In this document: piece after piece, positions 8,639-16,676 of the stretch
How the letters are laid out: every line of letters starts with the position of its first letter
Position numbering within the stretch: the stretch's first letter is position 1
Origin: Catenulispora yoronensis
GTDB taxonomy: Bacteria > Actinomycetota > Actinomycetes > Streptomycetales > Catenulisporaceae
Assembly: GCF_039531695.1 (NCBI RefSeq)
Contig: NZ_BAAAQN010000048.1
Location: forward strand, 1-64,000
Length of the DNA: 64,000 nucleotides
Direction of reading: 5' to 3'
Made by a program: the position numbers and the translations under genes
The notes under the pieces: generated by a model
Told to the model about the DNA's origin: nothing
What the model saw: the letters and a program-made list of their open reading frames with translations, nothing else
Databases searched by the model: none

Positions 8639-8656
8639 GTGAACCACATGGTTCAC
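8639..8656. promoter_or_regulatory. Palindromic operator, probable TetR site
   Basis: GTGAACC-ACAT-GGTTCAC is a perfect 7-bp inverted repeat with a 4-bp spacer. It lies 64 bp before the start of the hydrolase gene and 68 bp after the TetR gene. Size and position fit an operator through which the adjacent TetR protein controls the two hydrolases. This is an inference from position and symmetry. Confidence 0.65.
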
Positions 8657-8719
8657 TTTTAACGGGGGCGCGGTACCGGGCGGCGCGGGTTCCGCCCCAC
8701 GCCCCCGTACGGAGGCACC

Positions 8720-9787
8720 ATGACCAGCAGCCCCGACCTCGATCTCGAACTCGATCTCGATCTCCAGACGGCATCCTCGGCATCCCCGGCACCCCTGGCA
8801 TCCTCGGCACCCTCGACGCCGCCACGCCGTCCCGTCCGTTTCTCCGTCCCCGGCACAAGCGCCGAAGCCGCCGCAGCTACAGCCAGCGCCGCCACCGCCA
8901 CCGCAGGCCACGAAATCGCCGCCTGGCACTACCCCGGCACCAACGGCGCCTGCGTCGTCATGGCCGGCGGCCTCGCCGTCACCAAAGAACCCGCCACCGA
9001 CCAGTTCGCCGCCCGCTTCCACGCCGCCGGCTACAGCGTCCTGGCCTTCGACTACCGACGCCTCGGCGAGTCGGACGGCCGACCGCGCCAGATCATGCGC
9101 GTCCACGAGCAGCTCACCGACTGGCAGACCGCGATCGCCCACGCCGCGACGCTGCCCGGCGTCGATCCCACCCGCGTCGCGGCCTGGGGCTTCTCCGCCT
9201 CCGGCGGCCACATCTTCGAAGTCGCCGCGCGCAGTCCGCGGTTGGCGGCGGCCATCGCCCAGACGCCCAACGTCGGAGGTCTCGCGGCGGGCCGGGCCGT
9301 CATGCGGTATCAGACCACTGGCGCGTCTATAAGGGTCCTCACACGTGCCGTCCGCGACGCGTTCAGGGGCCTGCTCGGCCGCGAACCGTTGCTGCTCCCC
9401 CTCGGCGGCGCGCCCGGCGAGATCGCGCTGCTGACCACTCCGGACGTCGCCGACACCCAAGCCGCCCTCAACCCCGGCGGCCGCTACGACACCACCTGGC
9501 TTCAGCAAGCCGCCGCGCGTTCGGTACTGCGCATGGCCGTCTACCGTCCAGGCCGTCGCCGCGTCTCGTCCGCCATCGCCTGCCCGCTGCTCGTCATGGT
9601 CTGCGACGACGACCAGACCGCGCACCCGCCGTCGGCCGTCGCCGCCGCGAGCCGCGTCCCCAACGCCGAGCTGGTCCACCTGCCCGGCGGGCACTACGCC
9701 CCGTTCCTGGCAGTCCACGAGCAGGCCGTCGCCGCTCAGCTCGACTTCCTCGACCGCCATCTGGCCCTCGCCACGGCCGCGCGATGA
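8720..9787 (+). CDS. Alpha/beta hydrolase, X-Pro dipeptidyl-peptidase/DLH-like
   Basis: A 355-aa protein. After a low-complexity start (Asp/Leu repeats, then Ala/Ser-rich), a hydrolase core begins near residue 65: HYPGTNGACVVMAGG (oxyanion region), DYRRLGESDG, then the nucleophile elbow GFSASGGH. An acid residue in CDDDQTAHPP and a histidine in PGGHYAPF complete a Ser-Asp-His triad. It resembles the family annotated as alpha/beta hydrolases acting on small esters; the substrate is unknown. The stop overlaps the next ATG by 4 nt (ATGA), so the two hydrolases are translationally coupled and probably controlled by the TetR gene upstream. Confidence 0.8.
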   Translation: MTSSPDLDLELDLDLQTASSASPAPLASSAPSTPPRRPVRFSVPGTSAEAAAATASAATATAGHEIAAWHYPGTNGACVVMAGGLAVTKEPATDQFAARFHAAGYSVLAFDYRRLGESDGRPRQIMRVHEQLTDWQTAIAHAATLPGVDPTRVAAWGFSASGGHIFEVAARSPRLAAAIAQTPNVGGLAAGRAVMRYQTTGASIRVLTRAVRDAFRGLLGREPLLLPLGGAPGEIALLTTPDVADTQAALNPGGRYDTTWLQQAAARSVLRMAVYRPGRRRVSSAIACPLLVMVCDDDQTAHPPSAVAAASRVPNAELVHLPGGHYAPFLAVHEQAVAAQLDFLDRHLALATAAR

Positions 9788-10692
9788 ACGAGGCCGAACC
9801 CCCAGCAGAGGTCGAACCCTCAGCAGAGGTCGAACTCTCGGCAGGCGTCGTCGAATACCTCGACCGCGGCACCGGCCCGACCCTCGTCTTCCTCCACGGC
9901 CTGCTGACCGACGAGACGCTGTGGTCCGACGTCGTCGACGAACTGGCCGCCGACCACCGCTGCGTGGTCCCGGTCCTGCCGCTCGGCTCCCACCGGAAGC
10001 CCATTCGCCCGGAGGCCGACCTCTCACCGCAGGGCATTGCGGCACTCGTCGCAGAGTTCTTGGTCGCTCTCGACCTCGACCACGTCACCCTCATAGGCAA
10101 CGACACCGGCGGCGCGCTCCTCCAGCTCCTCATGGCCGCCGACGGCGCCTCCACCGACTGGATCAGCCACGTCGTCCTCACCTCCTGCGACGCCTTCGAC
10201 AACTTCCCACCCGGCCTGACCGGTCGGACGCTGTTCCTCACCGGCAAGCTGTCGCCGTCCCTGTTCGGCCTGTTCATGCAGCAAATGCGGCTGAAGTCCG
10301 TCCGCCGCCTGCCGATCGCCTTCGGCTGGCTGACCAAACGCGGCGACGCCGTCGTCAAACGGTCGATGCGTCCCATATGGCGACAAAAGGAAATCCGCCG
10401 GGACACCGTCCGGCTGCTCCGCGCCGCCTCGGCCAACCGCAACGTCCTCGCCGAGGCCGCCGAACACCTGCCGAAGTTCGACCGCCCGGCCCTCGTCGTC
10501 TGGGCCGCCGACGACCGCGTCATGCCGCCGGAGCACGGTCGCCGCCTCGCCGAGTTGCTGCCGGACGCCCGACTGGTCGAGATCGCGGACTCCTTCACGC
10601 TCATCCCGCTCGATCAGCCGGTCCGCCTCGCCGCCGAGATCCGCGGCTTCCTCAGCCGCCTCCCGACCGTCCAGCCGCCGCGTTCACCATAG
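9784..10692 (+). CDS. Alpha/beta hydrolase with Asp nucleophile (haloalkane dehalogenase/epoxide hydrolase-like fold)
   Basis: A 302-aa protein coupled to the preceding hydrolase by a 4-nt overlap. It has VFLHGLLTD (oxyanion HG), an elbow GNDTGGALLQ that places Asp rather than Ser at the nucleophile position, and WAADDRVMPPEHG (acid). The usual C-terminal GH(F/Y)..P.E.P histidine segment reads DSFTLIPLDQP, so Thr occupies the expected His position. An Asp nucleophile is typical of dehalogenases and epoxide hydrolases, but without the His the hydrolytic step would be compromised. I therefore call only the fold. The N-terminal Glu/Ala/Pro-rich 20 residues look unstructured. Confidence 0.75.
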   Translation: MNEAEPPAEVEPSAEVELSAGVVEYLDRGTGPTLVFLHGLLTDETLWSDVVDELAADHRCVVPVLPLGSHRKPIRPEADLSPQGIAALVAEFLVALDLDHVTLIGNDTGGALLQLLMAADGASTDWISHVVLTSCDAFDNFPPGLTGRTLFLTGKLSPSLFGLFMQQMRLKSVRRLPIAFGWLTKRGDAVVKRSMRPIWRQKEIRRDTVRLLRAASANRNVLAEAAEHLPKFDRPALVVWAADDRVMPPEHGRRLAELLPDARLVEIADSFTLIPLDQPVRLAAEIRGFLSRLPTVQPPRSP

Positions 10693-10724
10693 CGATCGCG
10701 ATAACGATCACAATAGCGATCACG
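10689..10724 (+). repeat. Three tandem 12-bp units overlapping a stop codon
   Basis: ATAGCGATCGCG, ATAACGATCACA and ATAGCGATCACG follow each other without gaps. The first copy includes the TAG stop of the upstream hydrolase and the array ends 22 bp before the LacI-family gene. It could be an autoregulatory binding site array or a chance expansion. Confidence 0.6.
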
Positions 10725-10746
10725 AAAAGCCGCGGGAGACGGAAGA

Positions 10747-11871
10747 ATGCTCCCCATGACTGACGACACCCCGGCGCCCGCCGCCCCGCCCCTCCGACTG
10801 GCGGACATCGCCGCCCGGGCCAAGGTGTCGGAGGCCACGGTGAGCCGCGTGCTCAACGGCAAGGCCGGGGTCGCGGCCGGGACCCGCCAGGCAGTGCTGA
10901 CCGCCCTGGACGCCATGGGGTACGCCCGGCCGCAGCGGCTGCGCCAGCGCACCGCGACCCTGATCGGGCTGGTCATTCCCGAGCTGGACAACCCCATCTT
11001 CCCGGCGATCGCGCAGGCGGTGGAGCGCACCCTCAACCGCCACGGCCACACCCCGGTGCTGTGCACCCAGTACCCGGGCGGCGCCACCGAGGACGACCTG
11101 GTCGAGCTGCTCGTCGAGCACGGCGTGGCCGGCATCGTCTTCGTCTCCGGCCGGCACGCCGACACCACCGCCTCGCACGAGCGGTACCGCCGGCTGTCCG
11201 ACCGCGGCCTGCCCTTCGTCCTGATCAACGGCTACGCCCCCGGCATAGCCGCGCCGTTCATCTCCCCCGACGACGCGCTGGCCGCCCGGCTCGCGGTCAA
11301 CCACCTGGCCGACCTCGGACACGAGAAGATCGGCCTGGCGGTCGGGCAGACCCGCTACGTGCCGGCGATCCGGAAGATCGAGGGGTTCACGGCCGCCCTG
11401 CGGGACCTGCTGGGGATCGCGGACCCGCAGCAGTACGTCGCCCACTCCCTCTACGGTTTCGAGGGCGGCCGGGACGCCGCCGCCAAGCTGCTGGACAAGG
11501 GCTGCACCGGCATCGTCTGCGCCTCCGACATCATGGCGCTCGGCGCCATCACCGAGGCCCGGGCCCGCGGCCTGGCGGTGCCGGCCGACGTCTCGGTCGT
11601 CGGTTACGACGACTCCTCGCTGATGGCCTACACCGATCCGCCACTGACCACGATCCGACAGCCGGTCGCGGCCATGGGCGCGGCGGCGGTGCGGGCGCTG
11701 ATGGAGGAGATCGGCGGCGGATCGGCGCCGCACACCGAGTTCGTTTTCGCGCCGGAGCTGGTGGTGCGGGCCTCGACGGCTTCCGGGCCACACGGACGGC
11801 GGATCCCGAGACCCGCCCCGGCGCGGACCGGCGATCAGCTCTCTGAGTCCTCGCGGAACTCAGAGCTCTGA
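10747..11871 (+). CDS. LacI-family transcriptional regulator, probable sugar-responsive repressor
   Basis: A 374-aa protein. The LacI HTH is near residue 18 (LADIAARAKVSEATVSRVLNG), with a hinge helix and then a periplasmic-binding-protein-like effector domain (LIGLVIPELDNPIFPAIAQAVE, ..GYDDSSLMAYTDPPLTTIRQP). ATGs at 10747 and 10756 are both possible; GGAAGA precedes them. The protein ends in a tail overlapping the convergent condensation-domain gene by 12 bp. LacI proteins of this type regulate sugar utilisation. The nearby amylase gene carries CTGCAA/TTGCAG palindromes that could be its operators, as for the MalR/Reg1 group in streptomycetes. Confidence 0.9.
   Translation: MLPMTDDTPAPAAPPLRLADIAARAKVSEATVSRVLNGKAGVAAGTRQAVLTALDAMGYARPQRLRQRTATLIGLVIPELDNPIFPAIAQAVERTLNRHGHTPVLCTQYPGGATEDDLVELLVEHGVAGIVFVSGRHADTTASHERYRRLSDRGLPFVLINGYAPGIAAPFISPDDALAARLAVNHLADLGHEKIGLAVGQTRYVPAIRKIEGFTAALRDLLGIADPQQYVAHSLYGFEGGRDAAAKLLDKGCTGIVCASDIMALGAITEARARGLAVPADVSVVGYDDSSLMAYTDPPLTTIRQPVAAMGAAAVRALMEEIGGGSAPHTEFVFAPELVVRASTASGPHGRRIPRPAPARTGDQLSESSRNSEL
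11841..11865. terminator. Bidirectional hairpin embedded in overlapping convergent gene ends
   Basis: CTCTGAGT (11841-11848) and ACTCAGAG (11858-11865) form a perfect 8-bp stem with a 9-nt loop. The hairpin lies inside the 3' coding ends of both the LacI gene (stop 11871) and the condensation-domain gene (stop 11860), so it could serve both strands. Confidence 0.5.
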
Positions 11872-13302
11872 GGCCACCGCCTCGATAACGACCTCCTCGA
11901 TCCCCCGCACCAGTTCCTCCATCTGCTGAACGGACACCCGCCAGGTGTCGGCCTCCACGAGCAACGCCGCGGCGTCATCGAATTCGTCGAACGTGATCAT
12001 CACGTCCTGGAAGTCGGCCAGCGGCGGCCCCCAGGTCAGCACGCGCTCGGCCGCCGCCTCGCGCAGCCGCGCCACTGCCGCCCCCGCAGCCACCCCGGCA
12101 GCCGCCGACCGCTCGGCGCCAAGCGCCTCGGCATCAAGCGGACCGGACCGGCTGCGCGCGTTGAACAGACACCCGATGCCGACCGCCCCGCCCCGCTCGC
12201 CGGCCACCCGCGCCAGCAACTCCTTCTGCCGCTTCGGATCGAAGTAGGCGTATTTCGCTGCCTGCATCGACGCCCGCCGCGTCCGCTCCACCACCTCGGC
12301 CAGCGACGCGTCGCCGACCTCCACGGCGAAGATCCCGTTCTGGCACAAGGGATGCGAAGCGTCGGCCAGCCCCGGGCGGAACCGGTTGTCCACCACGCCC
12401 TGGATCACGACCGGTTCGACACCGCTGATCCCCGCCAGGACATAGGCATAGGCGCCCAGAATCACTGAGTCCACGGCCGTCCCCAACGCCGCCGCGACAA
12501 TCCGCGACGCCGTCCGCAGCGCGGCCGACGTGAACGTCGCCTGGCGGAAACGCGGCTCGGGACGATCAGCATTCGGCGGCCCCGCGAACCGCGCCAACGG
12601 GACCTCGCGCAGCACCCGCTCCCAATGGCGCAGCGACGCACCGCTGGCCCGCTGCCCCGCCGGACCGGACTGCCACTCGGCGAGCTCGATCGGACTGATG
12701 GCGGTCTGCGCGTTGCGGGCCTCGCCGGTCTCCATGTTCCGCTCACCGAGCTCGCGCATCATCACGCCGACACCCGCGCCGTCCGCCGCGAGGTGCGAAA
12801 GGCACACCACGACGTGCGTCGCCGCACCCCGGTGCCGGACGGCCGCCATCCGCATCGGCCACTCCCCCTCGTAGTCGAACTTCGTGGCCTGCCAATCCTC
12901 GGACAGCGCCTCGGCCACGGCCGCCGGATCGGCGTCGTCGGGCACCTCGACCACCCGGAGTTCGGCCTCGCCGGCCGCCGCCACCTCCTGGACCGGCGTC
13001 CCGTCGGCGGCGATCCGCAACCTGGTCCGCATCGACTCGTACCGCGCCATGAAGAAGGCCAGCTCGGAGGCGAGTTCGTCGACGTCCTTGCCGTCCGTCA
13101 GCGGCACGACCGCGCCCATCGCGCGCGAACTGTCAGTGTCCTGCATCACTTCCCAGATGTGCTGCTGTCCCCACGTCAGCGGTCCGGCCCCGGCGCCCGG
13201 ACCGGCGAAGGGAACGGCGCGCGAGCGGATGCGGGGCCCGGACCCGACATGCGGACCGGTGCGGAGCGAGTCATCGTCGGCCATGGGGCCGAAAGCTAGC
13301 AA
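11860..13302 (-). CDS. Free-standing condensation-domain (C-domain) acyltransferase-like protein
   Basis: A 480-aa protein from TTG 13302 (GGAG about 11 nt upstream); the ATG at 13284 (MADDDSL) is an alternative. Near residue 42, LTWGQQHIWEV matches the NRPS condensation C1 motif. CLSHLAADGAG matches the HHxxxDG active-site loop with the second (catalytic) His kept and the first changed to Ser. The C-terminal half has GTAVDSVILGAYAYVL and PVVIQGVVDNR typical of the second lobe. No carrier or adenylation domain is next to it, so it may transfer an acyl or aminoacyl group from a carrier encoded elsewhere. It is divergent from the amylase, and the LacI-type sites at 13329-13472 lie between them. 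Confidence 0.75.
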   Translation of the reverse strand: MLAFGPMADDDSLRTGPHVGSGPRIRSRAVPFAGPGAGAGPLTWGQQHIWEVMQDTDSSRAMGAVVPLTDGKDVDELASELAFFMARYESMRTRLRIAADGTPVQEVAAAGEAELRVVEVPDDADPAAVAEALSEDWQATKFDYEGEWPMRMAAVRHRGAATHVVVCLSHLAADGAGVGVMMRELGERNMETGEARNAQTAISPIELAEWQSGPAGQRASGASLRHWERVLREVPLARFAGPPNADRPEPRFRQATFTSAALRTASRIVAAALGTAVDSVILGAYAYVLAGISGVEPVVIQGVVDNRFRPGLADASHPLCQNGIFAVEVGDASLAEVVERTRRASMQAAKYAYFDPKRQKELLARVAGERGGAVGIGCLFNARSRSGPLDAEALGAERSAAAGVAAGAAVARLREAAAERVLTWGPPLADFQDVMITFDEFDDAAALLVEADTWRVSVQQMEELVRGIEEVVIEAVASEL

Positions 13303-13328
13303 GCCTGGGCCCGCTCCGGAAGCCGTGA

Positions 13329-13342
13329 CTGCAAGTTTGCAG
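13329..13342. promoter_or_regulatory. LacI-type palindrome
   Basis: CTGCAA-GT-TTGCAG is a perfect 6-bp inverted repeat with a 2-bp spacer, just upstream of the condensation-domain gene. A related sequence (CTTGCAAGTTTCAGAAAG) recurs at 13447 next to the amylase promoter, and a single CTTGCAG lies at 13383. CTTGCA-type repeats are known from streptomycete amylase promoters under MalR/Reg1 control. Confidence 0.55.
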
Positions 13343-13446
13343 AAATTTCCATGCGGTCAACGCCCTGGCAGAGCGGCCGTCCCTTGCAGCACCGAACCGA
13401 TCCGGAGCTGCGACAAAGCCCTGACCAGGAGGCTGATCGCAGGGTT

Positions 13447-13472
13447 CTTGCAAGTTTCAGAAAGTTTGCGAA
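13447..13472. promoter_or_regulatory. Second LacI-type site overlapping the amylase promoter upstream edge
   Basis: CTTGCAAG (13447-13454) is itself palindromic and is followed by TTTCAGAAAGTTTGCGAA, repeating the TGCAAGTTT..CAGAAA pattern of the site at 13329. It ends 6 bp before a TTGACT hexamer, a position suited to repression of the amylase promoter. Confidence 0.5.
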
Positions 13473-13477
13473 AAGCA

Positions 13478-13506
13478 TTGACTCATGCCCTGGCGCGCGA
13501 CACTCT
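13478..13506 (+). promoter_or_regulatory. Putative sigma-70-type promoter of the amylase gene
   Basis: TTGACT at 13478-13483 is a near-consensus -35. With a 17-bp spacer the -10 is CACTCT (13501-13506), which keeps the A2 and T6 positions. The start codon is at 13577 with GGAAGG just upstream. The hexamers are seen; activity is inferred. Confidence 0.5.
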
Positions 13507-13576
13507 TCCGGTGCACATCCAGGTCGGCGGCCGCGACCTTCCCACCATCTGAACGTCGCCTCGGAAGGCATCTCTC

Positions 13577-15787
13577 ATGCGTCCATCCTTCAGAACGCGG
13601 CTGCGTGCCCGCTCGGCCGGAGCCGCCGCCGTGGCCGCGGCCGGCTCGCTGGTCGCCGCCGCCCTCACCGTCACCGTCGCCGGGACCCTCGGCTCGCCGG
13701 CCGCCCACGCCGCCTCCGGCGGCGCCCCGCGCGACGTCGTCGCGAACCTGTTCGAGTGGAACTGGCCGTCGGTGGGCCGCGAGTGCTCGAACGTGCTGGG
13801 CCCCAAGGGCTACGGCGCGGTGCAGGTCGCGCCGCCGGAGGACTCGATCCGGCTGGTCGGGTCGCATCCGTGGTGGGACGTCTACCAGCCGGCCGGCTAC
13901 GACCTCAACAGCCGGATGGGTTCTGAGACTCAGTTCTCCGCGATGGTGGCGGCGTGCCACGCCGCCGGGGTCAAGGTCTACACGGACGTGGTGATCAACC
14001 ACACGGCCGGATCGAACCAGACCTCGACCGACTCCTACGGCGGCGCCACCTTCAACCCCGCGACCTACTCGTATCCGTCGATCGGGTACGACACGTCGAG
14101 CTTCCACTTCGATCCGCCGTGCCCGAACTCCGACCTCACCATCAAGGACTGGAACAGCGTCACGCAGGTCCAGGAATGCCAGCTGCTGTCGCTCTCCGAC
14201 CTCTACACCGAGCAGGACTCGGTCCGGTCGAAGATCGCCGGCTACCTCAACAAGCTCGAAGGCTACGGCGTGGACGGGTTCCGCGTGGACGCCGCCAAGC
14301 ACATCGCGCAGGCGGACATGGCAGCGATCCTGGGCAAGGTCAACAACACCGCCGCCGGGGCCCGGCCCTACCTGATGCAGGAGGTCTACCCGGGCAGCGG
14401 CGGACAGCTCGCGCCCGCGGCCTTCGAGGGCAACGGCAACGTGCTCGGGTTCGACTACGCCTACGGGCTGCGCAGCGCCTTCCTGGGGTCGATCACCGGG
14501 CTGAGCACGTTCGGCCAGGGCTTCGAGCCCTCCGGCTCGGACGCCGTGATGGTGACCAACCACGACCTGGAGCGCAACGGCTCGGCGCTGAGCTACAAGA
14601 ACGGCACTACCTTCAACCTGGCCACCGAGTTCGAGCTCGCCTACGGCTGGGGCAGCACGCCGCAGGTCTACTCAGGGTTCGACTACAGCGACAACGACCA
14701 GTCCCCGCCGGCCGACGGCAACGGCTACGTCACCGACACCGTCTGCGGGACCGGCGTGTGGGAGTGCCTGGACCGGCAGCGGGGCGTGGCCAACATGGTC
14801 GGCTTCCACAACGCGACGGCCGGGCAGCCGGTGGCGCACTGGTGGAGCGACAACAACAACGCCATCGCCTTCAGCCGCGGGGCCGTCGGGTGGATCTCGG
14901 TGAACAACGAGAACTCGACGGTCAACGCCACCTACCAGACCGGTCTGCCGGCGGGCACCTACTGCGACGTCATCCACGGCGACTTCGCGAACGGCGCCTG
15001 TACCGGGCCGACCGTGACGGTCGACGGCTCGGGCAACGCCACGGTGAGCACCGCCGCGAAGGACGCCGTCGCCATCGACGTGAACGCGGTGGTCGGATCG
15101 GGCGGCGGGACGCCGACCACGACACCGTCGACCAGTCCGTCGACCACTCCGTCGACGACTCCGTCCACGAGCCCTTCGACCACGCCTTCCACGCCGCCGA
15201 GCGGGCAGGTCGCCGAGACCTTCTCGGTCAGCGGGGCCCCGGCCGGGGCGCCGGTCTACCTGGTCGGTTCGCTGACGGCGCTCGGGTCGTGGAACACCGG
15301 CTCGGCCATCGCGCTGACGCACGCGGGCAGCGTCTGGTCGGGAACGGTGAACCTGCCGGCCGGCACGGCGTTCCAGTACAAGTACATCACCAAGGACAGC
15401 AGCGGGAACGTCACCTGGGAGCTCGATCCCAACCACAGCGCCAGCACCGGGAGCGCCGCCGGGACGTTGAACGACACGTGGCACGGAGCGACGTCCAACG
15501 TCAGCGCCACCTTCGACGCGACGGTGACTACGTGGTACGGCCAGAACGTCTACGTCGTCGGTTCGATACCGGCCCTCGGCAGCTGGAACACGGGGAGCGC
15601 GATCGCGCTTTCGTCGGCGGCGTACCCGGTGTGGGCGGCGACGGTGACGCTGCCCCCGAACACGTCGTTCGAGTACAAGTACATCAAGAAGGACCCCAAC
15701 GGCACGATCGAGTGGGAGAGCGGTGGCAACCGGACTGCTTCCACGGGAGCTTCCGGGTCGGTGACGTTCAACGACACCTGGAAGTAA
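13577..15787 (+). CDS. Secreted alpha-amylase, GH13 with two C-terminal CBM20 starch-binding modules
   Basis: A 736-aa enzyme hydrolysing internal alpha-1,4 bonds of starch outside the cell. It has a signal peptide (residues 1 to about 46, ending AHA). The GH13 barrel motifs are all present: DVVINH, GFRVDAAKH with nucleophile Asp238, LMQEVY with acid/base Glu269, and VTNHD with Asp330. A TPST-rich linker near residues 515-540 leads to two CBM20-like modules (each has VYLVGS..ALGSWNTGSAIAL, FQYKY or FEYKY, and a terminal NDTW). The N-terminal part resembles streptomycete amylases. GGAAGG before the ATG supports the start. It is probably repressed through the LacI sites upstream. The 3' end overlaps the convergent GNAT gene by 20 bp. 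Confidence 0.95.
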   Translation: MRPSFRTRLRARSAGAAAVAAAGSLVAAALTVTVAGTLGSPAAHAASGGAPRDVVANLFEWNWPSVGRECSNVLGPKGYGAVQVAPPEDSIRLVGSHPWWDVYQPAGYDLNSRMGSETQFSAMVAACHAAGVKVYTDVVINHTAGSNQTSTDSYGGATFNPATYSYPSIGYDTSSFHFDPPCPNSDLTIKDWNSVTQVQECQLLSLSDLYTEQDSVRSKIAGYLNKLEGYGVDGFRVDAAKHIAQADMAAILGKVNNTAAGARPYLMQEVYPGSGGQLAPAAFEGNGNVLGFDYAYGLRSAFLGSITGLSTFGQGFEPSGSDAVMVTNHDLERNGSALSYKNGTTFNLATEFELAYGWGSTPQVYSGFDYSDNDQSPPADGNGYVTDTVCGTGVWECLDRQRGVANMVGFHNATAGQPVAHWWSDNNNAIAFSRGAVGWISVNNENSTVNATYQTGLPAGTYCDVIHGDFANGACTGPTVTVDGSGNATVSTAAKDAVAIDVNAVVGSGGGTPTTTPSTSPSTTPSTTPSTSPSTTPSTPPSGQVAETFSVSGAPAGAPVYLVGSLTALGSWNTGSAIALTHAGSVWSGTVNLPAGTAFQYKYITKDSSGNVTWELDPNHSASTGSAAGTLNDTWHGATSNVSATFDATVTTWYGQNVYVVGSIPALGSWNTGSAIALSSAAYPVWAATVTLPPNTSFEYKYIKKDPNGTIEWESGGNRTASTGASGSVTFNDTWK

Positions 15788-16301
15788 GAGGGAGTCCTGA
15801 GAGCTGCTTCTCGAAGAAGATCCAGTACTTCTGGAGGTGCGGCGGGATCTCCGTCCCCGGATAGGGATCCCGCTCCTCGAACCCGCGCGAGCGGTACAGC
15901 CGCTGGGCGTCGGCCATGAAGCGCGCCGTGTCGAGCCGCACGGTCGCCGCCCCCATGGCCGGCGCCTCTTCGAGCAGGACCTCCAGAAGCCCCGCACCGA
16001 AGCGATGGCCGCGATGCCCCGGATCCACATACATCCGCTTCACCTCGACGACGCCAGGCTCCAAGGTCCGCAGCCCGGCCAGACCCACCAAGCGGTCGTC
16101 GTGCTGGACGACGAACAGCGCTTTGGACGGATCGCGATACTCCCGCACCGAATCACGGAGGCTCGCGACGTCGGTCGGCGAATCGGTGATGCCGAAGATG
16201 TCCTGGAGCTGCTGGAGCGCGGTGGTCATGTAGTCCACGAGGAGGTCGGCGATCTCGTTGGCTTCGTGGTCGAGGTCCGCGCGGCGGATAAGGGTGGGCA
16301 T
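15768..16301 (-). CDS. GNAT-family N-acetyltransferase
   Basis: A 177-aa single-domain protein. The acetyl-CoA-binding motif A is visible (VKRMYVDPGHRGHRFGAGLL, i.e. R/Q-x-x-G-x-G/A shape with RGHRFG), preceded by strand FVVQHDDRLVGLAGL and followed by RLYRSRGFEERDPYPG, typical of the C-terminal strand and substrate edge. The substrate cannot be told; the family acetylates small amines, antibiotics or protein N-termini. It is convergent with and overlaps the amylase 3' end. Confidence 0.85.
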   Translation of the reverse strand: MPTLIRRADLDHEANEIADLLVDYMTTALQQLQDIFGITDSPTDVASLRDSVREYRDPSKALFVVQHDDRLVGLAGLRTLEPGVVEVKRMYVDPGHRGHRFGAGLLEVLLEEAPAMGAATVRLDTARFMADAQRLYRSRGFEERDPYPGTEIPPHLQKYWIFFEKQLSGLPLTSRCR

Positions 16302-16400
16302 GGGTGATGATTCTAGGCTGTGGGAAGCGTGGGGCCTGTTATCTGAAGGTGATGGCTGCGAACCTCAACTCCGTGGCCGGCGATCGCCAAAGGTGATGCA

Positions 16401-16676
16401 ATGCGGTCCATGGAACGAGTCGAGGTCGAGCTGTTCACCGACGGCAGCAACAACGCCGTCGTCCGCATGCCCGGTCGCAGCTTCCCGGGCGTGCTCGTCC
16501 AAGGCGACAGCCTGTCGGTCATCCGGTCCGACGTCGCCGGCATCCGGGACGCGTGCCGGGCCGAGGGCGCGGCCGAGGCGCTGGAGCTGGCGGAGTTCCT
16601 CCTCGCGGACCTGGACGCGATCCTGCTGCGCTATACCGATGCTCTCGATCGTCACGACCTGCGCAGGCCGTTCTGA
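16401..16676 (+). CDS. Small conserved protein of unknown function (DUF6959-like)
   Basis: A 91-aa protein with the pattern VEVELFTDGSNNAVVRMPGRSFPGVLVQGDSL followed by a helical C-terminus rich in Ala/Glu/Leu. I recall this pattern from small actinobacterial proteins annotated DUF6959, which have no assigned function. AGGTG 6 nt before the ATG at 16401 supports the start. There is no signal peptide or membrane segment. It ends directly against the convergent LysR gene (stop codons adjacent at 16676/16677). Confidence 0.7.
   Translation: MRSMERVEVELFTDGSNNAVVRMPGRSFPGVLVQGDSLSVIRSDVAGIRDACRAEGAAEALELAEFLLADLDAILLRYTDALDRHDLRRPF

Noticed and set aside
9784..10692. Haloalkane dehalogenase
   Set aside because: The Asp nucleophile fits, but the catalytic His is replaced and the halide-binding Trp pattern could not be identified.
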